64,000 bases of DNA. Origin: Flexithrix dorotheae DSM 6795 (GTDB lineage: Bacteria > Bacteroidota > Bacteroidia > Cytophagales > Flammeovirgaceae). A program made the position numbers and the translations under genes. Positions 18,664-27,798 of the stretch are shown piece by piece. The stretch spans positions 124,001 through 188,000 of the forward strand of contig NZ_KB903431.1 in NCBI RefSeq assembly GCF_000379765.1, in the 5' to 3' direction. The notes below the pieces were generated by a model, which saw only the letters and a list, made by a program, of their open reading frames with translations, ran no database searches and was not told the origin of the DNA. Positions within the stretch are counted from its first letter, which is position 1. Each line of letters begins with the position of its first letter.

Positions 18664-20235
18664 TTAGTTATCTAAAGTTTTACCTGGGCAAATTTGAAGA
18701 AGTTCTTTAATTTCTGATTGTTGTAATGCCCTGTTATATATTCTAATATCATCTATTACGCCATTTAAATAATATGGGAATGATACGTTCTGGTGTTTCC
18801 CTATGGTTATTGGAGCAGTGTTCGAACCTAATTCTAAATTTATCTTTTGACTAAATTCTTCTTGGCCATTTATATAAAGTTTCATGTATTCCCCATCGTA
18901 AATTCCAGTAACAAAATACCATTCTCCAGTGACAATATTGGTCTTTCCTCCATAAGAATATCGGATTCCATCTTTTCCTATTAGTCCAAACTTAAATCTC
19001 ATTTTATTGGGATCAAATTGACCACATCCATTATTTCCGATATTATCATCATAGTATAAACCCCAGCTTCCTATTTTTTTTTCATCCCCTTTTTCAATGA
19101 TCCTATTGGATTCACAATTGTTTGTATTGAACGATTTAGCTTTTACCCATGTGGAAATGGTAAATTCCTCATTAAATATAAATGAAGAGGAATTTGGGAT
19201 TTCAATAAAATCGTTAACACCATCAAAATAATAGGCAGAATTATCCAGAAATTGTCTGTTAGGTGAGGGAGTAGGCCCATTTAATTCTCCATTATTACCA
19301 TTTCCACTTTCATCTAACACATTTTCATTAAAAGGATAATAGGCAACTAGGCCCGAATCCAATTTATCTAATACTGTTATGTATGCTTTTTTAGTTAAAA
19401 TACTTGATTTATTTTCATTACTTGCTATAAGAGTTACATCATAATTTCCAGGGTATTCATAAGTAATTTTAGGATTTCTTTCAGTAGAAGTAGAAGGTGT
19501 ACCCCCTTCAAAAGTCCATATCCAATTTGTAGGATTTCCCGCTGAGCTATCGGAAAAAGTTATGGTTTGGCCTTGGTATATATTACCTAAATCGGAACTA
19601 AATGACGCCTTTAATTCTGGATTAGGTTTTAATACTGTTATATATGCTTTTTTAGTTAAAATACTTGATTTATTTTCATTACTTGCTACAAGGGTAACAT
19701 CATAATTTCCTGGGTGTTCATAAGTGATTTCAGGATTTTTTTCTCTTGAAGTAGAAGGTGTTCCCCCTTCAAAAGTCCATATCCAATTTGTAGGGTTTCC
19801 CGCTGAGCTATCGGAAAAATTGACAGTAAGGCCTTGGGTAATTTCTTCCTTATCCACACTAAAAGAAACCTTTAGTTCAGGAATAGTTTTTATTACCTTT
19901 ATATATGCTTTTTTAGTTAAAATGCTTGATTTATTTTCATTACTTGCTACGAGGGTAACATCATAATTTCCAGGTTCTTCATATGTTATTTTAGGATTTT
20001 GTTCAGTAGAAGTAGAGGGTAATCCTCCTTCAAAAGTCCATATCCATTTTGTAGGGTTCCCTTCTGAGCTATCTGAAAAATTAATTGTTAGACCTTCAGA
20101 AATTTCTTCTATATCTGCAACAAAAGAAATTATTATTTCAGGTGTTGGTTCCTCATTCTCTTCACAGCTTGTGAACAAAAAGATTAATGGAATAAAACAT
20201 ACGATAATCTTTTTAAATATTCTATGATGATTCAT
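18664..20235 (-). CDS. Lipoprotein with three PKD domains and a LamG domain
   Basis: 523 residues. An SPII lipobox LFTSC puts C24 at the anchored N-terminus. Three PKD domains of 87 residues each follow (about 30-290), with shared GNPT.WIWTFEGG.PSTS...NP.ITYE.PGNYDVTL segments, then a LamG/concanavalin-like domain (about 295-515; LVAYYPFNENVLDESGNGNNG start, WVKAKSF, IDDIRIYNRAL). Expected to be surface exposed and to bind polysaccharide or protein. No catalytic residues seen. Confidence 0.85.
   Translation of the reverse strand: MNHHRIFKKIIVCFIPLIFLFTSCEENEEPTPEIIISFVADIEEISEGLTINFSDSSEGNPTKWIWTFEGGLPSTSTEQNPKITYEEPGNYDVTLVASNENKSSILTKKAYIKVIKTIPELKVSFSVDKEEITQGLTVNFSDSSAGNPTNWIWTFEGGTPSTSREKNPEITYEHPGNYDVTLVASNENKSSILTKKAYITVLKPNPELKASFSSDLGNIYQGQTITFSDSSAGNPTNWIWTFEGGTPSTSTERNPKITYEYPGNYDVTLIASNENKSSILTKKAYITVLDKLDSGLVAYYPFNENVLDESGNGNNGELNGPTPSPNRQFLDNSAYYFDGVNDFIEIPNSSSFIFNEEFTISTWVKAKSFNTNNCESNRIIEKGDEKKIGSWGLYYDDNIGNNGCGQFDPNKMRFKFGLIGKDGIRYSYGGKTNIVTGEWYFVTGIYDGEYMKLYINGQEEFSQKINLELGSNTAPITIGKHQNVSFPYYLNGVIDDIRIYNRALQQSEIKELLQICPGKTLDN
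19385..20167 (-). repeat. Tandem triplication, 261-bp units, encoding PKD domains
   Basis: The same sequence motif recurs at 19385, 19646 and 19907, exactly 261 bp (87 codons) apart, and each unit encodes one PKD domain. Long nucleotide identity between units, not just amino-acid similarity, shows recent duplication or gene conversion and invites slippage. Confidence 0.9.
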
Positions 20236-20754
20236 GTTTTCGTTGTGTGTTTTTTTCTAAAAATAACGATATGTGTTTCTGTTGTATTATTTGTTTTTAT
20301 TATTTTATATTTTTTTAATGATTGGGTATAAAACAGTTAGGTTTGTTTGTTTTTGTTTATTATGGGTTGGTTTTTATGGTTTTTGCGGAATTTGCTTTTA
20401 AAGCGATTTTTGGGTGGGTAAAGCTACTTTTAGATCGATTTATGTGTAGGTAATCTGATAAATTTAAAACCTAAATCAATTAAGCTTATTTTAAAAATTG
20501 CCTGGTTCCAAAACTATAATAGTCGTGTATTTTAAATTGAATAAATTTTGATCCTGAACCAATCTTTATTTAGATTACTTTTAAAATAGATTCTTTTATT
20601 TATTTAGAAACAAAAGATTGATTTGTTCTGTTTAGTTTTGGTAAGAATACAAATGATTGGCCGTTTCAAATTTTTATACATCCGATTTAATACATAGATA
20701 AAATGAGAAAAACAAAGACGAAGCTGATGTATTAAATCATAAAATTGAATTACA

Positions 20755-21309
20755 ATGAAAGCGATATTAACAAAGAAAACTTCCCTCATCAAGGAAATAG
20801 AAGGGAAATTGAATGAGCAAATAAGATTAGAGGGAACGTCTTCCCAATATTATTTATCCGCAGCTTCATGGTGCGAAAAAGAAGGATATCAAAATTCAGC
20901 AGAATTCTTATATACCCATGCAGAGGAAGAAAGAATGCATATGATGAAACTCATCAGGTATGTGAATGCTTCCGGAGGTTATGCAATTGCTCCGGAAATT
21001 ACAGATATTAAAACAGATTTTCATTCGCTTAGAGAGGTTTTTGAACTGACACTGGAGCATGAGATTGCCGTTTCCAGGGCAATTAATAATCTTGTGGATT
21101 TCTGTTTTAAAGCTAAGGATTTTGCCTCATTCCAATTCCTGCAATGGTATGTTGCGGAACAAAGAGAGGAAGAGGAATTGTCCAGAAGAGTGATTGAAAT
21201 TTTTGATATCATAGGAGAAGAAGGGCAGGGCTTATGGATGATTGATCAGGAGATAGCCAATGTGGCTGGTGGAACTGGTGGAGTAATAGATCCTCCTCCT
21301 GCAGTCTGA
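20755..21309 (+). CDS. ftnA: Non-haem ferritin
   Basis: 184 residues forming the four-helix ferritin bundle with ferroxidase ligands visible as E in QIRLEGTSSQYY, EEERMHMM (E and H), and E residues in REEEELSRR. It stores iron in a 24-subunit cage in the cytoplasm. The C-terminal tail VAGGTGGVIDPPPAV is a flexible extension. Starts at the ATG after an AT-rich promoter region; a strong terminator follows. The 519 bases upstream (20236-20754) are AT-rich and hold no other clear gene. Confidence 0.93.
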   Translation: MKAILTKKTSLIKEIEGKLNEQIRLEGTSSQYYLSAASWCEKEGYQNSAEFLYTHAEEERMHMMKLIRYVNASGGYAIAPEITDIKTDFHSLREVFELTLEHEIAVSRAINNLVDFCFKAKDFASFQFLQWYVAEQREEEELSRRVIEIFDIIGEEGQGLWMIDQEIANVAGGTGGVIDPPPAV

Positions 21310-21330
21310 ATTTTTTAATTTATGAATTTT

Positions 21331-21354
21331 AAAGCCGGTTATCCGGCTTTTTTT
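21331..21354 (+). terminator. Terminator after ferritin gene
   Basis: 8-bp stem (21331-21338 with 21343-21350), loop TTAT, followed by a T run. Confidence 0.88.
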
Positions 21355-21495
21355 ATTTCCAGCGAATTTTTTCAAATTAATTTTTCGAGAAATTTATCTG
21401 CCAAATCATATTTTTATTCCACTTTTTTATAATTTCCCCACTCCAAAATTCATGTGGCTTATTTAAATTTTTGTTTAATTAATATCAATTTTTTG

Positions 21496-22260
21496 ATGAA
21501 AAAGTATTTTCTGGTTATTTCATTTTTAGCGCTCTCATTGCAGTGTTTTTCCTGGGGACAAACCGGGCATAGAATTGTCGGACAAATTGCAGAGTGGAAT
21601 TTGACTCCTAAAGCCAGAAGGAATATTGCCAAAATAATGGGTAATGAGAGTTTGGCAATGGCCAGCAATTACATGGATTTTATTAAATCAGATCCGAAAT
21701 ACAGACATCTCAATCCCTGGCATTATGCCACTATTCCCACCGGCAAAACTTATGAAGAGGCGGGGACTCCGGAGGAAGGAGATGTGATTGTAGCCATTAA
21801 CCGGTTAATGGTGGAATTGGAATCCAAAAACTTTTCAATGGAGGATGAACTTTTTGCACTTAGATGTCTGATTCATTTGATTGGTGATATCCATCAGCCA
21901 TTGCATGTGGGAAATGGTGAAGACCGTGGTGGAAATGATGTGGAATTAGAATATTTTTGGGAAAAATCTAACCTCCACAGGGTTTGGGATTCGGGAATTA
22001 TTGATGCCCAGCAACTGAGTTATACTGAATATGCTGAAAGCATAAAATATGTGGAGAAGGATGAAATAAAAGCCTTACAAAGTTCCAATGTGCTGGATTG
22101 GGCTTATGAATCTGTGAGTTACAGAGATAAGGTATATGACTTACCAGAAAATAAAAACATTAACTATAGGTATAATTTCGATAACCTGGCAATTGTAAAT
22201 AAGCGACTGCTACAGGCCGGAATACGGCTTGCCGGAGTGCTTAATAGAATATATGGCTGA
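21496..22260 (+). CDS. S1/P1-family secreted nuclease
   Basis: 254 residues from the ATG at 21496, chosen because it leaves a clean signal peptide (to CFS) with the mature protein beginning with the zinc-binding Trp (WGQTGHR). Zinc-ligand motifs GDIHQPLHVG and NLHRVWD are present. This family cleaves single-stranded DNA and RNA and removes 3' phosphates; it is exported to the periplasm. In-frame TTG/ATG codons upstream would add residues ahead of the signal peptide and are less likely. Confidence 0.9.
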   Translation: MKKYFLVISFLALSLQCFSWGQTGHRIVGQIAEWNLTPKARRNIAKIMGNESLAMASNYMDFIKSDPKYRHLNPWHYATIPTGKTYEEAGTPEEGDVIVAINRLMVELESKNFSMEDELFALRCLIHLIGDIHQPLHVGNGEDRGGNDVELEYFWEKSNLHRVWDSGIIDAQQLSYTEYAESIKYVEKDEIKALQSSNVLDWAYESVSYRDKVYDLPENKNINYRYNFDNLAIVNKRLLQAGIRLAGVLNRIYG

Positions 22261-22297
22261 TGGCTACGGCTACCTTTCGGATAATTTCCTGTATTTA

Positions 22298-22885
22298 TCA
22301 GGATAAGGTTAACTCATTCTGAAGTAATCTTGGTGCAATTTTTTCCAAAATTGATTTCATTCTCCGTTTTCCGTTTTGGATATAGCTTTTAATCTTTCCC
22401 AGGTCGTAGCCAGTTATTTTACGAATTTCCTTGTAGCTTTTTCCTTTCAGGTAAAATAGTTCTAAACAGATCTTTTGTTGAGGAGAAAGGTATTTCAAAA
22501 CATAATAAATGGCTTCTTCAAGGGCTTCAAATTCTGCTTTGTCCTTTTCTTCTGCATACTCCATAGATACATAAGCTTCTTCCCTTGTCTGGATGATGGC
22601 TTTGTCTTTTTTTTGCCTTCCAACTTTTGATAAACAAAAATTTCGGACAAAAATAAAAATCCAGGCGTCCAGGTCTTTGATGTGCTGGGTTTTCAATTTT
22701 AATATTAAGCTTTCCATGATATCCATAAATACATCCTGCTGATCTTCAGGGTTTGGAAAATAATGCCTGCAAAGCTTTTGAATCTTTCCCTGGAAAGGAT
22801 GTAGCAGACGGACCAGGAATTGGGAATCTTCGGTGGTTTGGTAAAGGTGAAGGAGTTGATAATTTGAAAATGGTGTGGTAGTCAT
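22298..22885 (-). CDS. Sigma-70 family (ECF-type) RNA polymerase sigma factor
   Basis: 195 residues from the ATG at 22885. Region 2 includes HYFPNPEDQQDVFMDIMESL and AWIFIFVRNFCLSKV; region 4 has YLSPQQKICLELFYLKGKSYKEIRKITGYDLGKIKSYIQNGKRRM, a helix-turn-helix. No anti-sigma gene is adjacent. The longer frame upstream would add about 16 residues with poor composition. Confidence 0.85.
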   Translation of the reverse strand: MTTTPFSNYQLLHLYQTTEDSQFLVRLLHPFQGKIQKLCRHYFPNPEDQQDVFMDIMESLILKLKTQHIKDLDAWIFIFVRNFCLSKVGRQKKDKAIIQTREEAYVSMEYAEEKDKAEFEALEEAIYYVLKYLSPQQKICLELFYLKGKSYKEIRKITGYDLGKIKSYIQNGKRRMKSILEKIAPRLLQNELTLS

Positions 22886-23290
22886 AGCGTAAAAAATGTA
22901 GGTTGAGCAAAAAAATATGACTCTATTATTCACGGTAAAAAGCTATTGTGGTTAAGGAGTTGCTGTTAATGAATGTCAAGAAAAGGAGGTTTTTTCTGTT
23001 TCCTTATGGATTTTGGAAGTGACTAAAGTCTTTATTAGTGAACGACTCCAATAACCATAATTAACCTGTTTTTAATTAATGCCATGAGTAAAAAATGAGT
23101 CCGGTTTTACCTATACTATTGAGCCAGTCTAATTAGGGAAAATTGCCCAGCCTGCTTCAGGATTTCCACAAAACTACTTTCCATTTCCACTGCGGCATGC
23201 TTCCCTAATTTTCTTTTTAAAAATTCGGTTTTTTCTTCATTTTTATGAATTTTTTTCTCATTTTTCTGTTTCAAAGGATAGCTTAAAATT

Positions 23291-23644
23291 ATGAATATTG
23301 AGGAATATCGGGACTATTGCCTAAACAAGCCAGGGGTAACAGAAGAAACGCCTTTTGATGAGATTACGCTGGTTTTTAAGGTAATGGGTAAGATGTTTGC
23401 TCTTACTGATATTACAAATTTTGAGAGCATTAATCTAAAATGTGACCCGGAAGAAGCAATAGCTTTAAGAGAAAAATATGATGCCGTATTACCCGGATAT
23501 CACATGAATAAAAAGCATTGGAACACCATTAAAACTGATGGAGAACTATCTGATAATGAATTGAAACACTGGATTGACCATTCTTATGATCTGGTGGTCT
23601 CAAAACTTCCCAAAAAATTACAAGAAGAACTAACCGAATTGTAA
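23291..23644 (+). CDS. MmcQ/YjbR family protein
   Basis: 117 residues starting MNIEEYRDYCLNKPGVTEETPFDE, the typical YjbR opening, with KVMGKMFALTDI and the C-terminal LPKKLQEELTEL. The family has a CyaY-like fold and is annotated as DNA-binding by similarity only. Solitary gene. The 405 bases before it contain no other gene I can defend (see rejected list). Confidence 0.85.
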   Translation: MNIEEYRDYCLNKPGVTEETPFDEITLVFKVMGKMFALTDITNFESINLKCDPEEAIALREKYDAVLPGYHMNKKHWNTIKTDGELSDNELKHWIDHSYDLVVSKLPKKLQEELTEL

Positions 23645-23797
23645 TTAACACAAGTGCTCATTCAAACATAATATAAGTGAATAAGTTATGTTGTAAGATA
23701 AAGTACTTAGTCCACTAACGCACACTTTTACCTTTAATGCCTGTTACCGAACCAACTAAGGTAGTTGGATCTCATTTTTTTGATAAATTTTTTTATT

Positions 23798-24661
23798 ATG
23801 TTTTATAAGGATATAGAGGTAGGCGAAATCAAAGCAAAATTTGCTGATCACTCATCGAAATTCACCATAATTAACCAACAGGAAATTCACTATAAAGATC
23901 AGGGAGATGGAGATGTCATTCTTATGATTCATGGTAGCCCTGGCTCTCTTTTTATATGGAATAAATGGGCCGAAATTTTAAGTAAAAATTACAGGATAAT
24001 TCGAATGGATTTACCTGCATTTGGAATTACGGGACCCAATAGGGAGAATGATTATTCTCTTAACTATTATATTAATTTTGTGAAATCTTTTGTAGATAAA
24101 TTAGAGCTTAAAAAGTTTCATTTAATTGGGAACTCATTGGGTGGGCAAATCACGTATGAATTCACGGATAAGTTTCCTGGTTTGGTTGAAAAAATGGTAT
24201 TAATTTCGCCTACGTCATTCAACCATGTATACGAAACCAGTATGTTTCCCGCAATGAAGATTATCCAGTCTCTGGTACCCAAAAGCGGATTGAATTTTAT
24301 TACCCCCAAATCCTGGATTAGACAAAGTTTGAAACAGATTTATTCGGATCAAAAACTAATTACTCCGTCTATGGTAGATCTGAATCATTCTCTTCTGCTA
24401 AGGGAGGGGAATAGAAAAGCATTGCTGGGCAATATTATTGAGCAGTCTACAAACAAGGAAAATAAAGTTAGTGAAATTACTACTCCTACGCTTTTGCTAT
24501 GGGGTGAGAAAGATAAAATTATACCCGTAGTAAATGCCAGTAATTTTAAGTCAATGATTACCAATGTGCGTTTAATTACTTACAAGGACGTAGGGCATTT
24601 CCCATTTGATGAAGTCCCGGAACAATCGGCAAAAGATGTGGAAGAATTTTTGAAATTTTAG
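23798..24661 (+). CDS. Alpha/beta hydrolase
   Basis: 287 residues from the ATG at 23798. The fold is clear: oxyanion region MIHGSPGS, nucleophile S in IGNSLGG, acid D in LLLWGEKDKIIP, histidine in VGHFPFDE. Likely an esterase, C-C hydrolase or haloalkane/epoxide-hydrolase relative; substrate not predictable. It is convergent with the next gene, overlapping it by 4 bases at the 3' ends. Confidence 0.9.
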   Translation: MFYKDIEVGEIKAKFADHSSKFTIINQQEIHYKDQGDGDVILMIHGSPGSLFIWNKWAEILSKNYRIIRMDLPAFGITGPNRENDYSLNYYINFVKSFVDKLELKKFHLIGNSLGGQITYEFTDKFPGLVEKMVLISPTSFNHVYETSMFPAMKIIQSLVPKSGLNFITPKSWIRQSLKQIYSDQKLITPSMVDLNHSLLLREGNRKALLGNIIEQSTNKENKVSEITTPTLLLWGEKDKIIPVVNASNFKSMITNVRLITYKDVGHFPFDEVPEQSAKDVEEFLKF

Positions 24662-25086
24662 CGAGGGTTTTCCTTTAGATATTGGCGAAAATCCCCTGAG
24701 GAAATTCTGGGCAGATTATGGCTTTCTGCCAGGCTGGAGTAAGCCCAGCACAGGTATTCTTTAGCTTGTGTAGAAACTTTTATTTGTTTTCTTTCATACT
24801 CATTAGGTTGTGGGAATTCATCTCCCACACCTTCGTATTTATCCAGTACTTCAAAAACTTCTTTTACTTTTTCAGTATGAATTTGAAATATTTCACCGTG
24901 AATTTGTTGGATAGAATTGTCCTTAAGTACAGCAATTGGATAGGGGAAATGCCAGTTCGTAACAATATATAAAATTCCGCTTATGGTGCCTTTTTCTACA
25001 AACTCACTGTTTTTCCGAAGAAATTCCGCCATTTTATTGGGGAAGTTATGCATCAGTGTACCGTAAACGAAGAGGTAAGTATTCAT
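24658..25086 (-). CDS. Gamma-glutamylcyclotransferase (AIG2-like) family protein
   Basis: 142 residues beginning MNTYLFVYGTLM, the YGTLM substrate-binding loop of the AIG2/GGCT fold; a Glu near the middle (DKYEGVGDEFP region) is the likely catalytic acid. These enzymes act on gamma-glutamyl amines, releasing 5-oxoproline. It lies 8 bases downstream of the N-terminal glutamine amidase gene in the same direction, so both probably belong to one operon. Confidence 0.85.
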   Translation of the reverse strand: MNTYLFVYGTLMHNFPNKMAEFLRKNSEFVEKGTISGILYIVTNWHFPYPIAVLKDNSIQQIHGEIFQIHTEKVKEVFEVLDKYEGVGDEFPQPNEYERKQIKVSTQAKEYLCWAYSSLAESHNLPRISSGDFRQYLKENPR

Positions 25087-25093
25087 GCTTTTA

Positions 25094-25636
25094 CTATTTT
25101 GAGATATAGTTTATTACCTCCTCAAGATTAAGAATTTCCCCGAATTTTTTAGAATTAAAATCAATAAATTCCGTAAAGTTTGGCTTTAAGTGGTTATTAA
25201 CCGGAGGCCAGGGTGGGGGAGGTTTCATGAAATTACCAGACGTTTGCCTCATATGTGACCTGTCTGATGAAAATTGAGTAAGGTAGATATTTGTTTCTAT
25301 AAATTTAAAAAGAGGTGGATAAATAAAATGATAAATATGCTCGGGTCGAAATGATTGCTTAAAATAGACAATGGCTTCTTCAGGAAAGGAAAGCAGGGTA
25401 TTGAAATCCATGATTTTCCATTGGTTATCGTAAATTAAAAATATGGCATGGTAATCCCAAAAAAGCACTTCTTCCGGACCAGAAGCCTGATCCTGATGCC
25501 AGATTGGGAATACTTCGTGAGGGGATGAAATAAACAAAACATAAGAACTGGAAAATTGATCGCCAATTTCTCTGGCCAAATGCCAGATGTTTTCCTCACA
25601 AAAAAATGGTTGATATTTAAATTTTGATTTATCCAA
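25094..25636 (-). CDS. Protein N-terminal glutamine amidohydrolase (NTAQ1/WDYHV family)
   Basis: 180 residues matching the eukaryotic NTAQ1 family. The catalytic Cys is C13 (FFCEENIWHL), the His is in the family motif WDYHA (H63), the acid is D77 (IMDFNTLLSFP); downstream is the near-invariant SDRSHMRQTSGNF with a following PPPPWPP run. The reaction converts N-terminal Gln to Glu on proteins, preparing them for N-end-rule degradation. In bacteria this is uncommon. It is cotranscribed with the GGCT-like gene. Confidence 0.88.
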   Translation of the reverse strand: MDKSKFKYQPFFCEENIWHLAREIGDQFSSSYVLFISSPHEVFPIWHQDQASGPEEVLFWDYHAIFLIYDNQWKIMDFNTLLSFPEEAIVYFKQSFRPEHIYHFIYPPLFKFIETNIYLTQFSSDRSHMRQTSGNFMKPPPPWPPVNNHLKPNFTEFIDFNSKKFGEILNLEEVINYISK

Positions 25637-25661
25637 TTACCCTTTTTTCCTGCAAAGAAAA

Positions 25662-26702
25662 TTAATTATAGGCAAAAGGTAATCTAAATTTATGGTGTTC
25701 CCTGGATGGATCAATCGTTTTTGCTTTTTCCAGCAGCCTGTCTATTATTTCCTCTGTAATGTCAGGATAATCTACCTGAATAACTTCTCCATGATTTATC
25801 CAGTCTGAAATTTTAGGTAAATTCTTTTTTTTCAGATTTTTAATCACAGGAACTCCCATGTACTTAAGGGCAGCGGCATTGCACTGTTGTTCATACTGTC
25901 CTTTCATAGGAATAACCATCAGTTTTTTCTTTAAAAATAAGGCTTCAGCAGGGGTTTCAAAACCAGCTCCACAAAGTACACCAGCAGATTGGGTAAAACT
26001 TTTTAAAAATTGTTCCTCACTGATGGGATAGATCGTTACATTTTCATGATGGGAAATGGCTTTGCTTCTTTTGGAAAAAACTTCCCATTTCACCTGTCTG
26101 AGTTGACTCAGCCTGTTCACCAGTTTTTTTTCTTCATAGGCAGGCAGGTAAACTGTATAATGCCCGTGGTTTTCCGGAAATCTTTCCCTAATCTGCTTTC
26201 GGATTACAGGCGTATAAATGTCCTGATCAAAATTGTCGAAGTGGAAACCAAACCTGAAAAGAGTGGGGGCATAGTTGTGTAAAACCCATTTGCTAAATGG
26301 GGCAATGCCTTTAGGTTGAGGGGACTTTTCGGAAAGGACTGCACTTTGATGACTTAGGGCAATACATTTCTGCTTTTTAATAATTGAAGCCCAGGCCGTA
26401 AGTGGTTCAAAATCATTGATTACCAAGTCATAATCCTCAATGGGAATATGTTTGAGATCCTTCAGGAAACTTTTAGAATGTAACTTTTTGGCAGTGGCTA
26501 TCCAGTCTATTCCACCATTTTTTCCGAATACAAAACTCAATCCTTTCAGGTTGAATTTAATTTCATATGGAAGTTTGATTTCCGACTCACTTCCACTTAC
26601 TAAAAGATCAAGTTCTCCTTTTTTTTGCAGTATAGGAATAATATCCCTGGCACGGCTCAAATGTCCATTACCAGTCCCCTGAATAGCATACAATATCTTC
26701 AT
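25662..26702 (-). CDS. Glycosyltransferase-like protein (MJ1255/VC2487 type)
   Basis: 346 residues with a Rossmann start MKILYAIQGTGNGHLSRARDI and a glycosyltransferase-family-28-like C-terminal region containing GAGFETPAEALFLKKKLMVIPMKGQYEQQCNA. This matches a family of putative nucleotide-sugar glycosyltransferases. It is 26 bases upstream of the amidase and 5 bases after the PHP gene, in one run of four minus-strand genes. Confidence 0.85.
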   Translation of the reverse strand: MKILYAIQGTGNGHLSRARDIIPILQKKGELDLLVSGSESEIKLPYEIKFNLKGLSFVFGKNGGIDWIATAKKLHSKSFLKDLKHIPIEDYDLVINDFEPLTAWASIIKKQKCIALSHQSAVLSEKSPQPKGIAPFSKWVLHNYAPTLFRFGFHFDNFDQDIYTPVIRKQIRERFPENHGHYTVYLPAYEEKKLVNRLSQLRQVKWEVFSKRSKAISHHENVTIYPISEEQFLKSFTQSAGVLCGAGFETPAEALFLKKKLMVIPMKGQYEQQCNAAALKYMGVPVIKNLKKKNLPKISDWINHGEVIQVDYPDITEEIIDRLLEKAKTIDPSREHHKFRLPFAYN

Positions 26703-26706
26703 AAGT

Positions 26707-27570
26707 TCAAAATATCAGTCCATTCTCATTAAATTCAAAGGCTTTAAATTTACCATCTACCAGAGCCATCATTTGTTGGAAACCCATGTTTTTCAACAGT
26801 TTGGCAGTATCCCGAAAACCTTTATCAATTTCACCCGGAAGATGGGCGTCTGAGTTCAACATGATTGGAATTTCCTTCGCATTAATCTGTTCTAAAATAG
26901 CTTTTGAAGGGTATGGCTCTATGGTAATTCCTTTATAAATCCCCCTGGTGTTCACTTCAATAATTACTCCTTTGGCCTTTACTAAATCAAGGGTTTTTTC
27001 CACTTCATTCTGATACCACAATTCATCTTCTCCAAATAAATGTCCTCCTTCATTCTGAATTTTTATTTTATCCATATGCCCCAGAATTGTGGGAGTTTCC
27101 TGTTCCAGCATTTCCCTCATGAGTTGGTAGTAGGTTCTGATCATGAGTTTCACATTTCCCCCGTAAATTTTGTTTAGCCCTTCCAAAAAAAACTGGTGTG
27201 GGCCGTCAATTTCACAATACCTTCCATCTGCAAAAGTGCCGGTATAATGGATAGAACCAATTGTAAAATCCAGATGGCTTTCAAGAATGTGGGCTGATTT
27301 AGGGCCAATCACGTCTGGAATAAAATCCACTTCCAAACCAAGATAAAGCTGAATTTTTGATTTGTATTTTTCCTTTAAGACTAAAATCTCTTCGCAATAG
27401 TTTTTGAGTCTGTCGGGGTTCATGTTCCATCCATGCCCGCCTTCAAAGGGAGAGTGACAGGAAAAACCATAAGCTTTTAATCCAATGGCAATAGCTTGTT
27501 GTACGTATGCTTCGGGTTCAAATTTGCCATCACTATAATGTGTGTGGCTATGATAATTGGTCCAGGACAT
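26707..27570 (-). CDS. PHP-domain histidinol-phosphatase-like protein
   Basis: 287 residues with the PHP metal ligands H-x-H in NYHSHTHYSDG, HSPFEGG, LGLEVDFIP, GSIHYTG, GHMDKI and NSDAHLPGEI. This is HisK-type histidinol-phosphatase, which releases phosphate from L-histidinol phosphate; other phosphoesters are possible because the rest of the his pathway is not here. First gene of the four-gene minus cluster. Confidence 0.88.
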   Translation of the reverse strand: MSWTNYHSHTHYSDGKFEPEAYVQQAIAIGLKAYGFSCHSPFEGGHGWNMNPDRLKNYCEEILVLKEKYKSKIQLYLGLEVDFIPDVIGPKSAHILESHLDFTIGSIHYTGTFADGRYCEIDGPHQFFLEGLNKIYGGNVKLMIRTYYQLMREMLEQETPTILGHMDKIKIQNEGGHLFGEDELWYQNEVEKTLDLVKAKGVIIEVNTRGIYKGITIEPYPSKAILEQINAKEIPIMLNSDAHLPGEIDKGFRDTAKLLKNMGFQQMMALVDGKFKAFEFNENGLIF

Positions 27571-27798
27571 AGGCTCAAATGAAGTGCATAATCATGTCTT
27601 CAGGGTGAAATTAAGATTAATTTTTGGGTAATTTTTCATTTTGCCAAAAAAATAATTTTGGCTGTTTTTTCCACAAGATAAATCCGTATTTTCGCATAAA
27701 GAATATGCTGATTCACATTGATCAATAAAATAATCAGAAAATATTCTATATGTTTAAGGTAAATAAAAGAGTGCTATTTGCCAGATATCAAATAAATA

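Noticed and set aside
20395-20458. 32-bp direct repeat upstream of ferritin
   Set aside because: Only 23 of 32 bases match in AT-rich DNA; not significant enough to report as a repeat.
23120-23276. Minus-strand ORF of about 52 codons upstream of the YjbR gene
   Set aside because: It needs a TTG start and would end LKQAGQFSLIRLAQ; no family is recognised and a nearby inverted repeat (AATTAGGGAA/TTCCCTAATT) makes chance as likely.
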